From Iodobacter arcticus (lineage in GTDB: Bacteria; Pseudomonadota; Gammaproteobacteria; Burkholderiales; Chitinibacteraceae): 64,000 nucleotides of DNA. Within the stretch, counting starts at the first letter, position 1; each line of letters starts with the position of its first letter. The DNA lies in contig NZ_JBHTBQ010000009.1 in assembly GCF_042664895.1 (NCBI RefSeq), forward strand, positions 62,001-126,000, in the 5' to 3' direction. This document shows positions 8,133 through 18,342 of the stretch, piece after piece. The translations under genes and the position numbers were made by a program. The notes beneath the pieces are model-generated. The model made no database searches. It was not told the origin of the DNA and worked only from the letters and a program-made list of their open reading frames with translations.

Positions 8133-8255
8133 AAAACCCAGATCTTGAACCACGGAGTTCACAGAGAACACGGAGTTTCACGGAGAAAACCTTTTGTGTT
8201 TTTCTCCGTGGCCCTCCGTGTTCTCCTTGTCTCCGTGGTTCAAGACTTGGGTTTT
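8133..8255. repeat. Long palindromic repeat, copy A (CCACGGAG family)
   Basis: A near-perfect palindrome of about 120 bases. The left arm begins AAAACCCAGATCTTGAACCA and the right arm ends with its complement (TGGTTCAAGACTTGGGTTTT). The inner arms carry repeated CACGGAG/CTCCGTG words. It sits between convergent genes and could act as a bidirectional terminator. Related copies occur at 30703, 31307, 44291 and 49402. Confidence 0.85.
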
Positions 8256-8274
8256 GTTATGCAGTGACTGGCTT

Positions 8275-9747
8275 TTAGCGCCGTGGCAGGCCGAAGCGGT
8301 AGCCGATTGATAAATCAAGCACGGGGCTGTTTAACTCGCCTTTGAATGATTTCACCACGCCTGCACCGGCTTTTAGTCGCCAGTTATTGCTGATGGGGTA
8401 GCTGGCATAAGCCATAGGCTGCATGATGGCTCCGCCGTCTGAATCAACCCCGCCGCCGCCTGCTGCACCGATCAGCATTTCTGCACTAAGGCGTAATTTG
8501 CCAATGATTTCTGGGCTTTCCCAGCCCGCGCCGATTAAGCCAACCGAATAGCCACCTGCGCCGCCATCCAAGGCACTATGCGCCTGGCCGCTGAGATAAA
8601 AGCCATTATCCATTTCGCGGTTTAATTTAAAGCCGATATTTTGCATGCTGCGTTTACTGCCATCACGGCGGGCTGCGCTGGTGTAGTGCTGCGCGCTGGC
8701 ATCCCATTCCCAGCCTTCAATCCGGTTCAGAATATCGGCACTTGCATGCGGGTGATCCAGCGCCATGCCGAGTTGCAAGCTGGCGTAGCGGGCATTAAAG
8801 CTGCCGTCAAAGGCTTTGGATAGGCCTGTTTCTAAAGTTAAATCAAGATCATGGCTGATTTGATACGTGCCAAAGATCGCTGCTTTTCCCAAAGCGCCGC
8901 CGCCCGTATCCACCGCTCCACCACCGCCCATGCCCAGCGCCACGCGTGTGCCTGCTCGTAATGATGAGTTAAACGTGTATTCCCAGCCGAATGTACCCAA
9001 GACTTCGGCATAGCCATCGGAAGATCCTTTCACTGCTCCGGCCGCTTCTACGCCCCATAACCAGCCATTATTCAGCGATTGCGTCATTAAAAAGCCCGCA
9101 TAAGAGGTGCTGTCTGGCGCTGCTGCTCCGGTAGTGGTTTTAACGCTATTACCCTGTGGCTTGGATTGTGCTGCAATCACGGCGATACGATCAAAGCCCA
9201 CGCCGCCCCTGCGAGTGGCACTCAGGTATTGGCCGATACGATTGGCATCGCTATAGCTAAATGTATCGTCGACAGAAATCATCACGCCCAGCTGGCGACT
9301 GCTGAAGTTGCCACTTGGAAAACGCACTTCCGAGGCAGAAATCCCTGCACGAATGCCACCAAAATCCCAAAGTAAATCGATATGCGGGCGCAGCATCAGC
9401 CCGCCACCCACGCCTGCTGCGCCGCCGCCGCCGCCGCCTAGATAAAAGCCGGTATCTACGCTGATTTGTTCGGTTACAGGGAGGCGGTAAGTGATTTCAC
9501 CGCCGCCGGTAAAGAAACCGCCGCGCTCGCCTGTAATCGCACCATAGGCTGCTGGGCCAAGATAGAGGCCGGGCAGCGTTTCGATTAAATAGCTACCGCC
9601 TACCATGCCCATGCTTTCGTCGTTAGGCAGGGTAATGGTTTCAAAACCCAGCTTAAATGCGGCTGGTTTTTTTTGTAAGACATCACTTGTCTCGGCGTAG
9701 GCTTGGCTGCTGAGCAAGAGGCTGATGGAGAGGAGGCGTTTTAGCAT
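8275..9747 (-). CDS. Secreted or outer-membrane glycine-rich beta protein, unknown function
   Basis: 490 residues with a signal peptide (MLKRLLSISLLLSSQAYA, cleavage probably after residue 18). The mature part alternates beta-strand-like segments and ends in an aromatic-rich strand (DLSIGYRFGL), which fits an outer-membrane barrel. Three glycine-rich blocks recur: GGGGGGAAGVGGG, GMGGGGAVDTGGGALG and GAAGGGGVDSDGGAI, each followed by a similar strand pattern, so the protein looks internally triplicated. I do not recognise the family. It is transcribed alone, behind a palindromic repeat. Confidence 0.7.
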   Translation of the reverse strand: MLKRLLSISLLLSSQAYAETSDVLQKKPAAFKLGFETITLPNDESMGMVGGSYLIETLPGLYLGPAAYGAITGERGGFFTGGGEITYRLPVTEQISVDTGFYLGGGGGGAAGVGGGLMLRPHIDLLWDFGGIRAGISASEVRFPSGNFSSRQLGVMISVDDTFSYSDANRIGQYLSATRRGGVGFDRIAVIAAQSKPQGNSVKTTTGAAAPDSTSYAGFLMTQSLNNGWLWGVEAAGAVKGSSDGYAEVLGTFGWEYTFNSSLRAGTRVALGMGGGGAVDTGGGALGKAAIFGTYQISHDLDLTLETGLSKAFDGSFNARYASLQLGMALDHPHASADILNRIEGWEWDASAQHYTSAARRDGSKRSMQNIGFKLNREMDNGFYLSGQAHSALDGGAGGYSVGLIGAGWESPEIIGKLRLSAEMLIGAAGGGGVDSDGGAIMQPMAYASYPISNNWRLKAGAGVVKSFKGELNSPVLDLSIGYRFGLPRR

Positions 9748-9790
9748 AGGGCTCTTTTTTAAAAGGGAAGGTCAGGAATCTACCTTTACA

Positions 9791-9930
9791 GGTAGGGCGT
9801 ACTCGAAGCTTCGTTGAGCGACGGTTTTAGTCGCTCAACGATAGCGCAGTACGCCATAGAGCACGAAAAACCAGTTTTGGAGTTCGCCCTGTTCATGGCG
9901 CACTGCGCTTCGCTTCGAGTGCGCCCTACA
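9791..9930. repeat. Nested palindromic repeat (GTAGGGCGTACTCGAAGC family)
   Basis: Outer arms GTAGGGCGTACTCGAAGC (from 9792) and GCTTCGAGTGCGCCCTAC (to about 9929) are inverted copies. Inside the left part a second hairpin pairs CGTTGAGCGAC with GTCGCTCAACG. A shorter related copy is at 49465-49527. It lies between the envelope-protein gene and the end of metG and contains no gene. Confidence 0.75.
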
Positions 9931-10028
9931 ATTTTAATTGGGGACATTAATATAAACCAAGTCCTGAGATATCAGTGAGCAAGGCGCTTATGGCCTGATC
10001 CTTCACAAAAAGTCGGCAAAAAGTCAGC

Positions 10029-10053
10029 AAAAAAAACCGCCACGAATGGCGGC
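10029..10053 (-). terminator. Intrinsic terminator of metG
   Basis: On the minus strand the stem CCGCCA-TTCG-TGGCGG (10037-10052) is followed by eight T residues, just downstream of the metG stop. Confidence 0.85.
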
Positions 10054-10064
10054 GTACTCGCGAT

Positions 10065-12113
10065 TTATTTCACGCGCATACCAGGCTTGGCTCCGGTATC
10101 CGGGCTCAGAATATACAAGCCACCGTCCCCTCCTGCAGCCAGTACCATGCCCTCCGACACGCCGAATTTCATTTTGCGCGGCGCAAGATTCGCCACCATC
10201 ACGGTCATGCGGCCTTGCAAGTCTTCTGGCTTGTACGCGGCCTTGATACCGGCAAATACATGGCGGGTTTCGTTGCCAATATCCAGCGTTAAGGAAACTA
10301 ATTTATCCGCACCTTCTACAGCTTTGGCTTCGGTAATCATGGCCACGCGCAGATCGATCTTCATAAAGTCATCGATGCTGATCGTTTCTTCAAGCGGCGG
10401 GATTTCATAATCTGGCTTGGCCACAGGCGCGGTGGCTTCCAGATTTTGCTTATTTTCTTCAACCATGGCAGCAATGTTTTTTGGGTCGATTCGGGTCATC
10501 AGATGCTGATAAGTCTCAATGGTGTGATCCAGCAGCAAGACCTGTGCATCGTCCCAAGTAAACGGGGCAACATTCAAAAATTGCTCTACATCCGCAGCCA
10601 GCTTAGGCAGCACCGGTTTGAGGTAGATGGTCAGAATACGGAAAGCATTAATCAAGAAGCTGCAAACCACATGCAGATGCAAGCTTTGTTCAGGATCTTT
10701 TGCCATCGCCCAAGGCTTTACGCTATCGACGTACTGATTCACTTCATCGGTCAGCGCCATAATTTCACGGATGGCGCGGCCATATTCGCGTGCTTCATAA
10801 AGCGCGGCCAGTTTTTCGCCAGCGCCTTGCAACTGGCCTTGTAGCGCCACGATGCGATCCATCAGCGGGTAATCGGTGGCGGTGAAAATACCATCGTGCA
10901 AGCGACCTTCAAAACGCTTACTGATAAAGCCTGCGGCGCGGCTGGCGATATTGACGTATTTGCCGATTAAATCCGAATTAACCCGAGCGCTGAAGTCTTC
11001 CAGATTTAAATCCAGATCATCCACGCCGCTGCCTAATTTAGCCGCGAAGTAATAACGCAGCCATTCTGGGTTTAGATGCTTGAGATAGGATTCGGCGGTA
11101 ATAAAGGTGCCGCGCGACTTGCTCATTTTTGCGCCGTCTACGGTCAAAAAGCCGTGGGCGTGAATGGCGGTTGGCGTGCGGTAGCCTGCGTATTCCAACA
11201 TGGCTGGCCAAAATAGCGCGTGGAAATACAGAATATCTTTGCCGATGAAGTGATATAGCTCGGCATCAGAATCTTTATTCCAATAGCTATCAAAATCTAA
11301 GCCAAGGCGATCGCACAGATTTTTGTGACTGGCCATATAGCCAACTGGTGCATCCAGCCACACATAGAAATACTTGCCTGGCGCATCTGGAATCTCAAAG
11401 CCGAAGTAGGGCGCATCGCGGCTGATATCCCAGTCTGAAAGACCGGCTTCAAACCATTCCTGCATCTTGTTGGATGCTTCTTTTTGCAACTTACCGGGTG
11501 TGGTGGTCCATTCTTTCAGGAAGTCTTCGCACTCGCCCAGCTTAAAGAAATAGTGTTCCGATTCGCGCAGCTCTGGCGTTGCGCCTGAAACAGCGGAGTA
11601 CGGGTTTTTGAGTTCGGTTGGGCTATAAGTTGCACCACAGACTTCACAATTATCACCGTATTGATCTTTAGCCGCGCACTTTGGGCATTCGCCTTTAACA
11701 AAGCGATCAGGCAAAAACATGTTTTTAACAGGATCGTAAAGCTGGTTAATGGTGCGGCTGGCGATCTTGCCATCTTCTTTTAATTTGCCGTAAATACGGT
11801 AAGCCAGCTCGCGGTTTTCAGGCGAATTGGTCGAGTAAAAGTTATCAAAATCAACATGAAATCCTGCGAAATCACGGGTGTGCTCACCGTGTACGCGTGC
11901 AATCAGCGCTTCTGGTGTCAGGCCTTCTTTTTCAGCGCGCAGCATAATTGGCGTGCCGTGTGTGTCATCCGCACAGACGTAATGGCATTGATTGCCGCGC
12001 TGCTTTTGAAAACGCACCCAGATATCAGTTTGGATATATTCAACAAGGTGGCCAAGGTGAATCGCACCATTGGCGTAGGGAAGGGCTGAGGTAACGAGAA
12101 TCTTGCGCGGCAT
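10065..12113 (-). CDS. metG: Methionyl-tRNA synthetase
   Basis: 682 residues, charging tRNA-Met with methionine. The ATG at 12113 gives the typical start MPRKILVTSALPYANG; the open frame 15 codons longer lacks support. Class I signatures are present: HLGH near residue 21 and KMSKS at about 329-333. A zinc knuckle (CPKC...CEVC) lies at about 145-160, and the C-terminal ~110 residues form the tRNA-binding OB domain (IDLRVAMITEAKAVEGADKL), as in long dimeric MetG proteins. The terminator at 10029-10053 follows directly. Confidence 0.96.
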   Translation of the reverse strand: MPRKILVTSALPYANGAIHLGHLVEYIQTDIWVRFQKQRGNQCHYVCADDTHGTPIMLRAEKEGLTPEALIARVHGEHTRDFAGFHVDFDNFYSTNSPENRELAYRIYGKLKEDGKIASRTINQLYDPVKNMFLPDRFVKGECPKCAAKDQYGDNCEVCGATYSPTELKNPYSAVSGATPELRESEHYFFKLGECEDFLKEWTTTPGKLQKEASNKMQEWFEAGLSDWDISRDAPYFGFEIPDAPGKYFYVWLDAPVGYMASHKNLCDRLGLDFDSYWNKDSDAELYHFIGKDILYFHALFWPAMLEYAGYRTPTAIHAHGFLTVDGAKMSKSRGTFITAESYLKHLNPEWLRYYFAAKLGSGVDDLDLNLEDFSARVNSDLIGKYVNIASRAAGFISKRFEGRLHDGIFTATDYPLMDRIVALQGQLQGAGEKLAALYEAREYGRAIREIMALTDEVNQYVDSVKPWAMAKDPEQSLHLHVVCSFLINAFRILTIYLKPVLPKLAADVEQFLNVAPFTWDDAQVLLLDHTIETYQHLMTRIDPKNIAAMVEENKQNLEATAPVAKPDYEIPPLEETISIDDFMKIDLRVAMITEAKAVEGADKLVSLTLDIGNETRHVFAGIKAAYKPEDLQGRMTVMVANLAPRKMKFGVSEGMVLAAGGDGGLYILSPDTGAKPGMRVK

Positions 12114-12386
12114 CGTGGCGAAAACCAAGGAATAAAGAGAATAGGGAATTATCCCCAATATTTGGTTAGACCGCGAGGTGAATACATAGATATTTGTGGC
12201 ATTACCGAAAAAAGCCTGTGTAAAGGCGATGAAATAGCATCGTTTTTTATATTAATCAGGGTTGTATTTTTTTTAGGTTACATAAAGCGAAATGTATTCG
12301 TCATGATTTTTAGTCTTTATCTGGCAAGCCGCCACGACGGTCACTATATTGATAGGCAATGCAGATATGTAGGTAACAAGTAAGCA

Positions 12387-15300
12387 ATGGAGCCATTTTT
12401 TCGCCGATTTTCTAGGGAGAATACGCTGTGGCGAAGCCCTTTTTTGCTTGGCTTACTCAGCATTGCTACTAGCGGTGTATTTGCCTCTTTGATTGATCGA
12501 ATGGAAAACGAGCGGGCTGAAGCGGCCTTTTTACAAACGAGCAGCCGTTTAGTGAGTGCTGTGCAAAACCGGATGAGCAGCTACGGCGATGGCTTGCGCC
12601 GGGCGCATGCTTTTTCGGGCGTCAGTGCCAATCAGCCGGTAGAGTTTTTACGCTATATGCAATTTTTAGATCTAGCCTCTTCGCAGCCGGGGGCTTTATC
12701 TATTGGCTTAGTAAGGCAGGTGAGTGAGGTGAATCGAACGGCTTACCAGGCAAAATGGGCTAGTGATTTTTCAAATATTTCCTTAAGAATGGCGAGTGTC
12801 TCTAGCTTAAATACAGATGCCTATATTATTGAAGCACTAGAGCCGGGCATTTTTAAAGTGGATGTGCGTGGCTATGATTTTTCTACAGACCATGCCGTGG
12901 TCAGTGATTTAATATGGGCGATTCGTAAAGATAAAGAGGTGATTGTTTCCTCTAGCTTGTTTTCTTCTTTGCATCATGCAGATTTTTTTGTTTTTTCTCC
13001 TTGGTATCGGTTTGAATCAAGAATAAATAAATTTTTTGATCGACAAGGCACATTACAGGGATTTATATACGCGCCTGTGAGTGCGGCAAAAATGATGGAA
13101 AGTATTAATCTGGAGTATGGTGGTTTTATAGAGTATAAAATGTTAATTGCAGGATTACCTAATAAGCATCCGTATAAAATATATGAAAGCCGTTTTGTGA
13201 ATGGCGATAAAAATGAAGTTGAAAAAATAGATTCATTATTTAACAGGGAGGTAATATTTGATTATGGCGGTAAAAAAATAAAAATAATAATGAAGAGTCG
13301 GCCTGAATTTGAAATTATTTATAAAAGTAATAATGGTCTGTGGATTTTTATCTTTGGTCTTATCATTAGCATGGGAGGAGGTTACGTTTTTTATATTATT
13401 ATAAATGTTAGAAATAGTTATTTGCAGCTGCGCGATCAGCTGGAAAAAAAGAAGGAAAATGAAATATTTTTAGCGCTCAGCGAAGTTGGATCCTTAGTGC
13501 TTAAAATTAATCAGCAGGGACAAATTTTAAATATTAATGAAGCAGCACAGAAACTTTTTAAATTAACGGCTGCAGATGTGTGTGGTAAAAATATTTGCTG
13601 TTTATTTCTTGATTTATCATCCGAAATACTGGAAAAAAACATCCAAAGCTGCATGTCTCATTCAAAAAATAAAACTGAATATCCTCCCTTAGTGCTGAAT
13701 GGGGTTGATTATGATGGTGATTCTTTTAGTGCAAGTTTATCCTTTTATTTTTTTGCACAAAATAAAATAATAGTCGGGGTGCTGGCAAAGCCTGCTTTAA
13801 TTGAGGATAAAGAAAAAATAATTATTAAAGAGCGGCTTAATTTGGCAATCAATGCGGCCCATCTGGGGATATGGGATTGGTGGTTGGAAGAAAATGAAAT
13901 TCACTGGGATGAAACAATGTATTCATTCTATGGCTTAGATGCCATTTCTTTTAATGTGAATTATGCGAATTGGTCTGGCCGGATTGTTCGGGAAGATATT
14001 GTTAAATTTGATGGTGCAGTTCATGCCATGTTACATGGTGGCGAGTCTTTGTGTGAAGTAGTCAGAATTACCCGCGCAGATGGTAGTATTCGTTATATTT
14101 CCATGCATGGAAAATTAATATTAAATGAAAAAGATCACGCTGAACGTGTTATTGGCATTAATTTTGATATTACTTCATTAAAAGAAGCTGAACACTCCTT
14201 GCGGGAATCAGGAGAGCGTTTTTCTCTGGCAGCACAAGCTGCAAAAGAGGGAATTTGGGATTGGAATATGCAAACCGGCGAAGTTTGGTTTTCATCCCAA
14301 TGGAAAGAAAATTTTGGCTATCAGGATGATGAGTTAGAAAACAATTTGGCAACATGGGATTATTTAATTGATCCGGAAGATAGAAAACGATTTTTACGCT
14401 TAACGCATGAATTTAATCAGAGCATGTCAGATCGTTTTGAAGTCACTTTACGCTTTAAGCATAAAGCAGGTCATTGGGTGAGTGTGCGCAGCCGGGCAGT
14501 TCATTTAAAAAATGAATCTGGTGATGTAGTCAGAATGGTTGGATCGCATGAAGATATCACTGAAATTCTAAAGCATGAAGAGGCGCTGAATGAGAGCAGA
14601 AAAAGAATGGATTTAACTATTCAGTGTGCAGGTTTAGGGATTTGGGATTGGAATATCGTTACAAATGAAGTGCTATTTGGCGGGCAATGGGCTGAAATGC
14701 TGGGTTATGAATTATCTGAAATAAAACACAACATTAATAGCTGGTCTGGCCTAACGCATCCGGATGATTTAGTGATTGCCGGACAAGTATTGCAGGCTCA
14801 CTTTGATGGCAAAACACCGACGTATTCTGCTGAATTCAGAATGCGTGCCAAAGATGGCAGCTGGCGCTGGATTCTGGGAGTGGGCAGGGTGAATGCCTTT
14901 GGCCCAAGAGGTGAGCCGCTACGTATTCTGGGGGTGAATATTGATATTCATGCCAGAAAAATGAATGAAGATGCGCTACAAGCCGCCACTTTACTGGCCG
15001 AGGCGGCAAGCCGGGCCAAGAGCGAATTTTTAGCCAATATGAGCCATGAAATTCGTACTCCACTTAATGCGGTGCTTGGTTTTTCTGCTTTGCTGCAGGA
15101 AAGCAAGCTTAATCCTCAGCAACGTGATTTGATTGATTCAATTCATACCGCGGGTAATTCATTACTAGCAATTGTGAATGATTTATTAGATTTTTCTAAA
15201 ATTGAAGCCGGTCGTTTAGAGCTGGACTGTGTTGCGCTTGATTTGCGGCAGCTATGTGAAGAGGCTTTATTTATTGGTATGCCTAAGGCCTATTTAAAGA

Positions 15301-16934
15301 ATTTAGAAATAGCCTGTGTGGTTGCCCCGTCGGTTCCTGAGCGTGTTTTGGGGGACCCTGTAAGGGTAAAACAGATTTTATTAAATTTAATGAATAATGC
15401 GATTAAGTTTACGGTGAGCGGGCATATTGTGATTCGGGTATCGAGCGAGGCGCTTGATAACCAGCAGGCCTTGATCCGGGTGCAGGTAAAAGATACGGGG
15501 CTGGGGATTTCTGAGCAGCTTAAAAGTGAATTATTTAGGCCTTTTACTCAGGCAGATAATTCGATGACGCGAAAATTTGGCGGCACGGGCTTAGGTCTAT
15601 CTATTTGCAAGCGATTAATTGAGGCGATGGAGGGGCGCATTGGAGTGGAAAGCTTGCTTGGTGAAGGGGCTGAATTCTGGTTTGAAATTCCTTTTAATGT
15701 GACTGACGCCGAGCCACCCGCACCCGTGCAGAATGAGCATCCCTCAAACAGAGTGCTGGTGCTTGATCTATTTGCCGCACATGCTGAATCACTGCAAATG
15801 ATGCTGGGGCGTTTGGGTTTAGCTGCTGATTGTTATACAGATTTAGAGCAGGGTTTAGCTGCGCTGGAGCAGCTTACTGAGGTGTATATTTTAGTTATTA
15901 TTGATGCACGTTATGAGCAGATAGCCGGGCAAAACCATCGCATTCGTGCCATTGCGCCTCAGGTGCCGCTGATTTATCTGGGGCATCCAATGATTGATGA
16001 TGGCTATCGTGCGGCTCATCCGCTGGCATTTTTCTTAGCCAAGCCTGCTTCAGAAAGACAATTGCGGCATTGTATTGAGGGTGCTTTGCATATTGTTGAA
16101 AGCGCACCAATCAAAGTAAAGCAACTGTTGGCACAGGATATCGAGCGCCTGAATTTACATATTCTGGTGGCAGAGGATAATCCGATTAATCAGAAAGTAG
16201 TCATGATGATGCTGCAGAAGTTAGCCTGTAAAGTGGATGTGGCATGTAATGGTTTAGAGGCATTGAATGCAGTACAAAAAGGTCATTATGATTTGGTGTT
16301 TATGGATTGCCAGATGCCAGAAATGGATGGCTACACCTCGGTGGCATTGATTCGTTCATTATCAGGAAAGCAAAGTCAGGTACCTATTGTGGCTTTAACT
16401 GCCAATGCATTTAAAGTGGATGAAGAGCGGTGCTATGCAGTGGGGATGAATGATTTTATTGCCAAACCAATTACTGCCGAACATTTGATTCGTGTGTTGT
16501 CTCGGTTTTTCTCAAATCAGTTAAATGAGCAAGTTACCATTGCCCAGAGTGGAGATCCTATGATTTCGTCAATTAGCCCCGAAGAGATTGATAAAGAAAT
16601 GGCCAGCATTAATCATACCTTTGAAGATTTGAAAACCATGCTGGGTATGGATATGACTGATGAATTAATTCAGTTGTTTTTGCCTACTCTGGACGAGTGC
16701 CTCGCTAATTTAGGCGCGGTAATCGAATCAGGTGATGGCGATGCGGTAGTGAACTGTGCGCATAAACTAAAAGGAGCCGCCGCTCAGTTGGGCGCACAAT
16801 CATTGGCTGATTTATGTAAAAAAGTAGAGCAAACAGGCCGTGAAAAAGAGCTGAATGAAGCTTGGCCTTTTCATGCCAAAATTATCTCTTTAGGCCGTGC
16901 CGTGGGCCAGCGATTACGTGAACGGCAGAATTAG
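12387..16934 (+). CDS. Hybrid sensor histidine kinase: CHASE, four PAS, HisKA, HATPase, two receivers, HPt
   Basis: 1515 residues. A membrane helix near 20-37 and a second near 317-345 flank a periplasmic CHASE domain (about 80-245, with TLQGFIYAPVSAAKM). Four PAS repeats follow (near 360, 483, 610 and 740; three share GIWDW). The kinase core has phosphoacceptor His887 (SHEIRTPLN), N-box LMNNAIKFT and a GTGLGLSICKRL box. A first receiver (about 1127-1240) has lost the acidic pocket (VLDLFAAH) though an Asp remains; the second is canonical with Asp1307; the HPt histidine is 1459. A multistep phosphorelay sensor, transcribed alone with no adjacent response regulator. The ligand is unknown. Confidence 0.92.
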   Translation: MEPFFRRFSRENTLWRSPFLLGLLSIATSGVFASLIDRMENERAEAAFLQTSSRLVSAVQNRMSSYGDGLRRAHAFSGVSANQPVEFLRYMQFLDLASSQPGALSIGLVRQVSEVNRTAYQAKWASDFSNISLRMASVSSLNTDAYIIEALEPGIFKVDVRGYDFSTDHAVVSDLIWAIRKDKEVIVSSSLFSSLHHADFFVFSPWYRFESRINKFFDRQGTLQGFIYAPVSAAKMMESINLEYGGFIEYKMLIAGLPNKHPYKIYESRFVNGDKNEVEKIDSLFNREVIFDYGGKKIKIIMKSRPEFEIIYKSNNGLWIFIFGLIISMGGGYVFYIIINVRNSYLQLRDQLEKKKENEIFLALSEVGSLVLKINQQGQILNINEAAQKLFKLTAADVCGKNICCLFLDLSSEILEKNIQSCMSHSKNKTEYPPLVLNGVDYDGDSFSASLSFYFFAQNKIIVGVLAKPALIEDKEKIIIKERLNLAINAAHLGIWDWWLEENEIHWDETMYSFYGLDAISFNVNYANWSGRIVREDIVKFDGAVHAMLHGGESLCEVVRITRADGSIRYISMHGKLILNEKDHAERVIGINFDITSLKEAEHSLRESGERFSLAAQAAKEGIWDWNMQTGEVWFSSQWKENFGYQDDELENNLATWDYLIDPEDRKRFLRLTHEFNQSMSDRFEVTLRFKHKAGHWVSVRSRAVHLKNESGDVVRMVGSHEDITEILKHEEALNESRKRMDLTIQCAGLGIWDWNIVTNEVLFGGQWAEMLGYELSEIKHNINSWSGLTHPDDLVIAGQVLQAHFDGKTPTYSAEFRMRAKDGSWRWILGVGRVNAFGPRGEPLRILGVNIDIHARKMNEDALQAATLLAEAASRAKSEFLANMSHEIRTPLNAVLGFSALLQESKLNPQQRDLIDSIHTAGNSLLAIVNDLLDFSKIEAGRLELDCVALDLRQLCEEALFIGMPKAYLKNLEIACVVAPSVPERVLGDPVRVKQILLNLMNNAIKFTVSGHIVIRVSSEALDNQQALIRVQVKDTGLGISEQLKSELFRPFTQADNSMTRKFGGTGLGLSICKRLIEAMEGRIGVESLLGEGAEFWFEIPFNVTDAEPPAPVQNEHPSNRVLVLDLFAAHAESLQMMLGRLGLAADCYTDLEQGLAALEQLTEVYILVIIDARYEQIAGQNHRIRAIAPQVPLIYLGHPMIDDGYRAAHPLAFFLAKPASERQLRHCIEGALHIVESAPIKVKQLLAQDIERLNLHILVAEDNPINQKVVMMMLQKLACKVDVACNGLEALNAVQKGHYDLVFMDCQMPEMDGYTSVALIRSLSGKQSQVPIVALTANAFKVDEERCYAVGMNDFIAKPITAEHLIRVLSRFFSNQLNEQVTIAQSGDPMISSISPEEIDKEMASINHTFEDLKTMLGMDMTDELIQLFLPTLDECLANLGAVIESGDGDAVVNCAHKLKGAAAQLGAQSLADLCKKVEQTGREKELNEAWPFHAKIISLGRAVGQRLRERQN

Positions 16935-16997
16935 CGGGGATCGTGCATGAGCACTGAGTTTTTATAAAAATGGATCGTAAAAATAATAGGTATCGTC

Positions 16998-17591
16998 GTG
17001 ATCTTGCCAAGCTCGAATCAAATAACTCCTTGGTTGCAAGTGAAGTTAAATGCAGCAAAAAAAACAGTATCGGGCGATTTGGCCGGAGGGGCTTTAGCAA
17101 ATAGCCGTGCGGCCGCTGTGCTCATTCCTTTAGTCTTGCACCCTGCGGGTACGACGGTTTTGTTTACAGAGCGCGCCGCTCATCTTTCTACCCATGCGGG
17201 CCAAGTGAGCTTCCCCGGTGGTGCTTATGAAGTACAGGATGTGGATCTGATCGCCACTGCTTTGCGTGAAACGCAAGAAGAAACCGGTATTGCTGCTGAT
17301 CGGGTAGAGGTGATTGCTTGCCTTGCAGAGTATTTCACTATTAGCCGCTTTAGGGTCACGCCAGTAGTGGGGGTTTTGCAGCCGGGCTTTGAACTGGCAC
17401 CGGATCCAAATGAAGTGGCCGAGGTGTTCGAGTTACCGTTGTCGGTCTTGCTGGATGTGCGCCGCTTTGAACGCAGAATGGTTGAGCGTAATGGTCAGCG
17501 GGGCTTTACTCATTTTCTGGAGCATGATGGACGAGTGGTTTGGGGGGCAACAGCGGGAATGTTGCTGATGTTAGCCAAAAGCCTAGAGTAG
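16998..17591 (+). CDS. NUDIX hydrolase, probable CoA pyrophosphatase
   Basis: 197 residues. The NudL/CoA-diphosphatase signature precedes and overlaps the Nudix box: VLFTERAAHLSTHAGQVSFP, then GGAYEVQDVDLIATALRETQ and EETGI, so the catalytic glutamates are present. Such enzymes split CoA and acyl-CoA into 3',5'-ADP and phosphopantetheine. It begins 63 bases after the sensor kinase, on the same strand, with a weak ribosome site (AGGTATCGTC), and could be read from that promoter. Confidence 0.85.
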   Translation: MILPSSNQITPWLQVKLNAAKKTVSGDLAGGALANSRAAAVLIPLVLHPAGTTVLFTERAAHLSTHAGQVSFPGGAYEVQDVDLIATALRETQEETGIAADRVEVIACLAEYFTISRFRVTPVVGVLQPGFELAPDPNEVAEVFELPLSVLLDVRRFERRMVERNGQRGFTHFLEHDGRVVWGATAGMLLMLAKSLE

Positions 17592-17769
17592 GAATAGAGA
17601 ATGAGTGTGTTGCTTTATTGTTAGTTTTATATACTTTTTTATGTGCTTGCTTGACATCTCTTTGTCATTGGTCTGATGATCTGTTGCTGGAAGTGATTGA
17701 TTATTAATCATTAATTGCTTTCAAAGTAAAACATGCGTAACAAGAAACCAGCACACTAAGGAGATGAAA

Positions 17770-18330
17770 ATGATAAAACAAACTCATTTGGTACTTGTCT
17801 TGGTCATGGGATTAGCCGGCCTATCGCAATCAGTAAATGCGGTTACGGTGAATCAAGCTTACATTAATAAGTCTGGCTTAGAGATCAGTCAGGAAAAAGG
17901 TCAGTATGCACGGCCAACGATTTATATTAATCAGCGTGCATGCGGTGAACCAAGCCCAACCGCCTATGCTTGCGGCCCTTACACGATCAGCGTTGGCACA
18001 CAGTTTTTGCAGTCTCAGGAAAATCAGCACGGCAGTTATGCAGCAAAAATGGTGCTGGCTCATGAATGGGGCCATTCAATTCAGTTTATCAGGGGGATTA
18101 ATTTAAAAGCCCCTTATATGGAGCTGCAAGCTGATTGCAATGGTGGATCATTTATTCGCTTTGCAGTAAACAGGCTGGGGTATCAACCATTTCTGGAAGC
18201 CGCTGTCAGTAGCGCACGGGCTGCCGCTGATTATGGCACGCACGGTACCCCTGCTCAGCGAGATGCCTTTACCCGTTGGGGCTACGCTCAGGGCGATCTA
18301 AGAAAATGCCTGAATAATTTGCCAAGATAA
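17770..18330 (+). CDS. Secreted putative zinc metallopeptidase (HExxH)
   Basis: 186 residues. AAGGAG at 17758-17763 abuts an ATG at 17764 but is properly spaced from the ATG at 17770, which is therefore the start. A signal peptide spans residues 1-24 (ending SVNA). The zinc motif HEWGH is at 98-102 and a later ELQADC near 118-123 resembles the third-ligand region of the YpfJ-type neutral zinc peptidases. It is shorter than that family, so substrate and activity are uncertain. Confidence 0.75.
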   Translation: MIKQTHLVLVLVMGLAGLSQSVNAVTVNQAYINKSGLEISQEKGQYARPTIYINQRACGEPSPTAYACGPYTISVGTQFLQSQENQHGSYAAKMVLAHEWGHSIQFIRGINLKAPYMELQADCNGGSFIRFAVNRLGYQPFLEAAVSSARAAADYGTHGTPAQRDAFTRWGYAQGDLRKCLNNLPR

Positions 18331-18342
18331 TGATTTAAAAAC

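Noticed and set aside
12162..12383. 73-codon open frame between metG and the sensor kinase
   Set aside because: No ribosome site, odd composition, and it lies in the divergent promoter region of two real genes.
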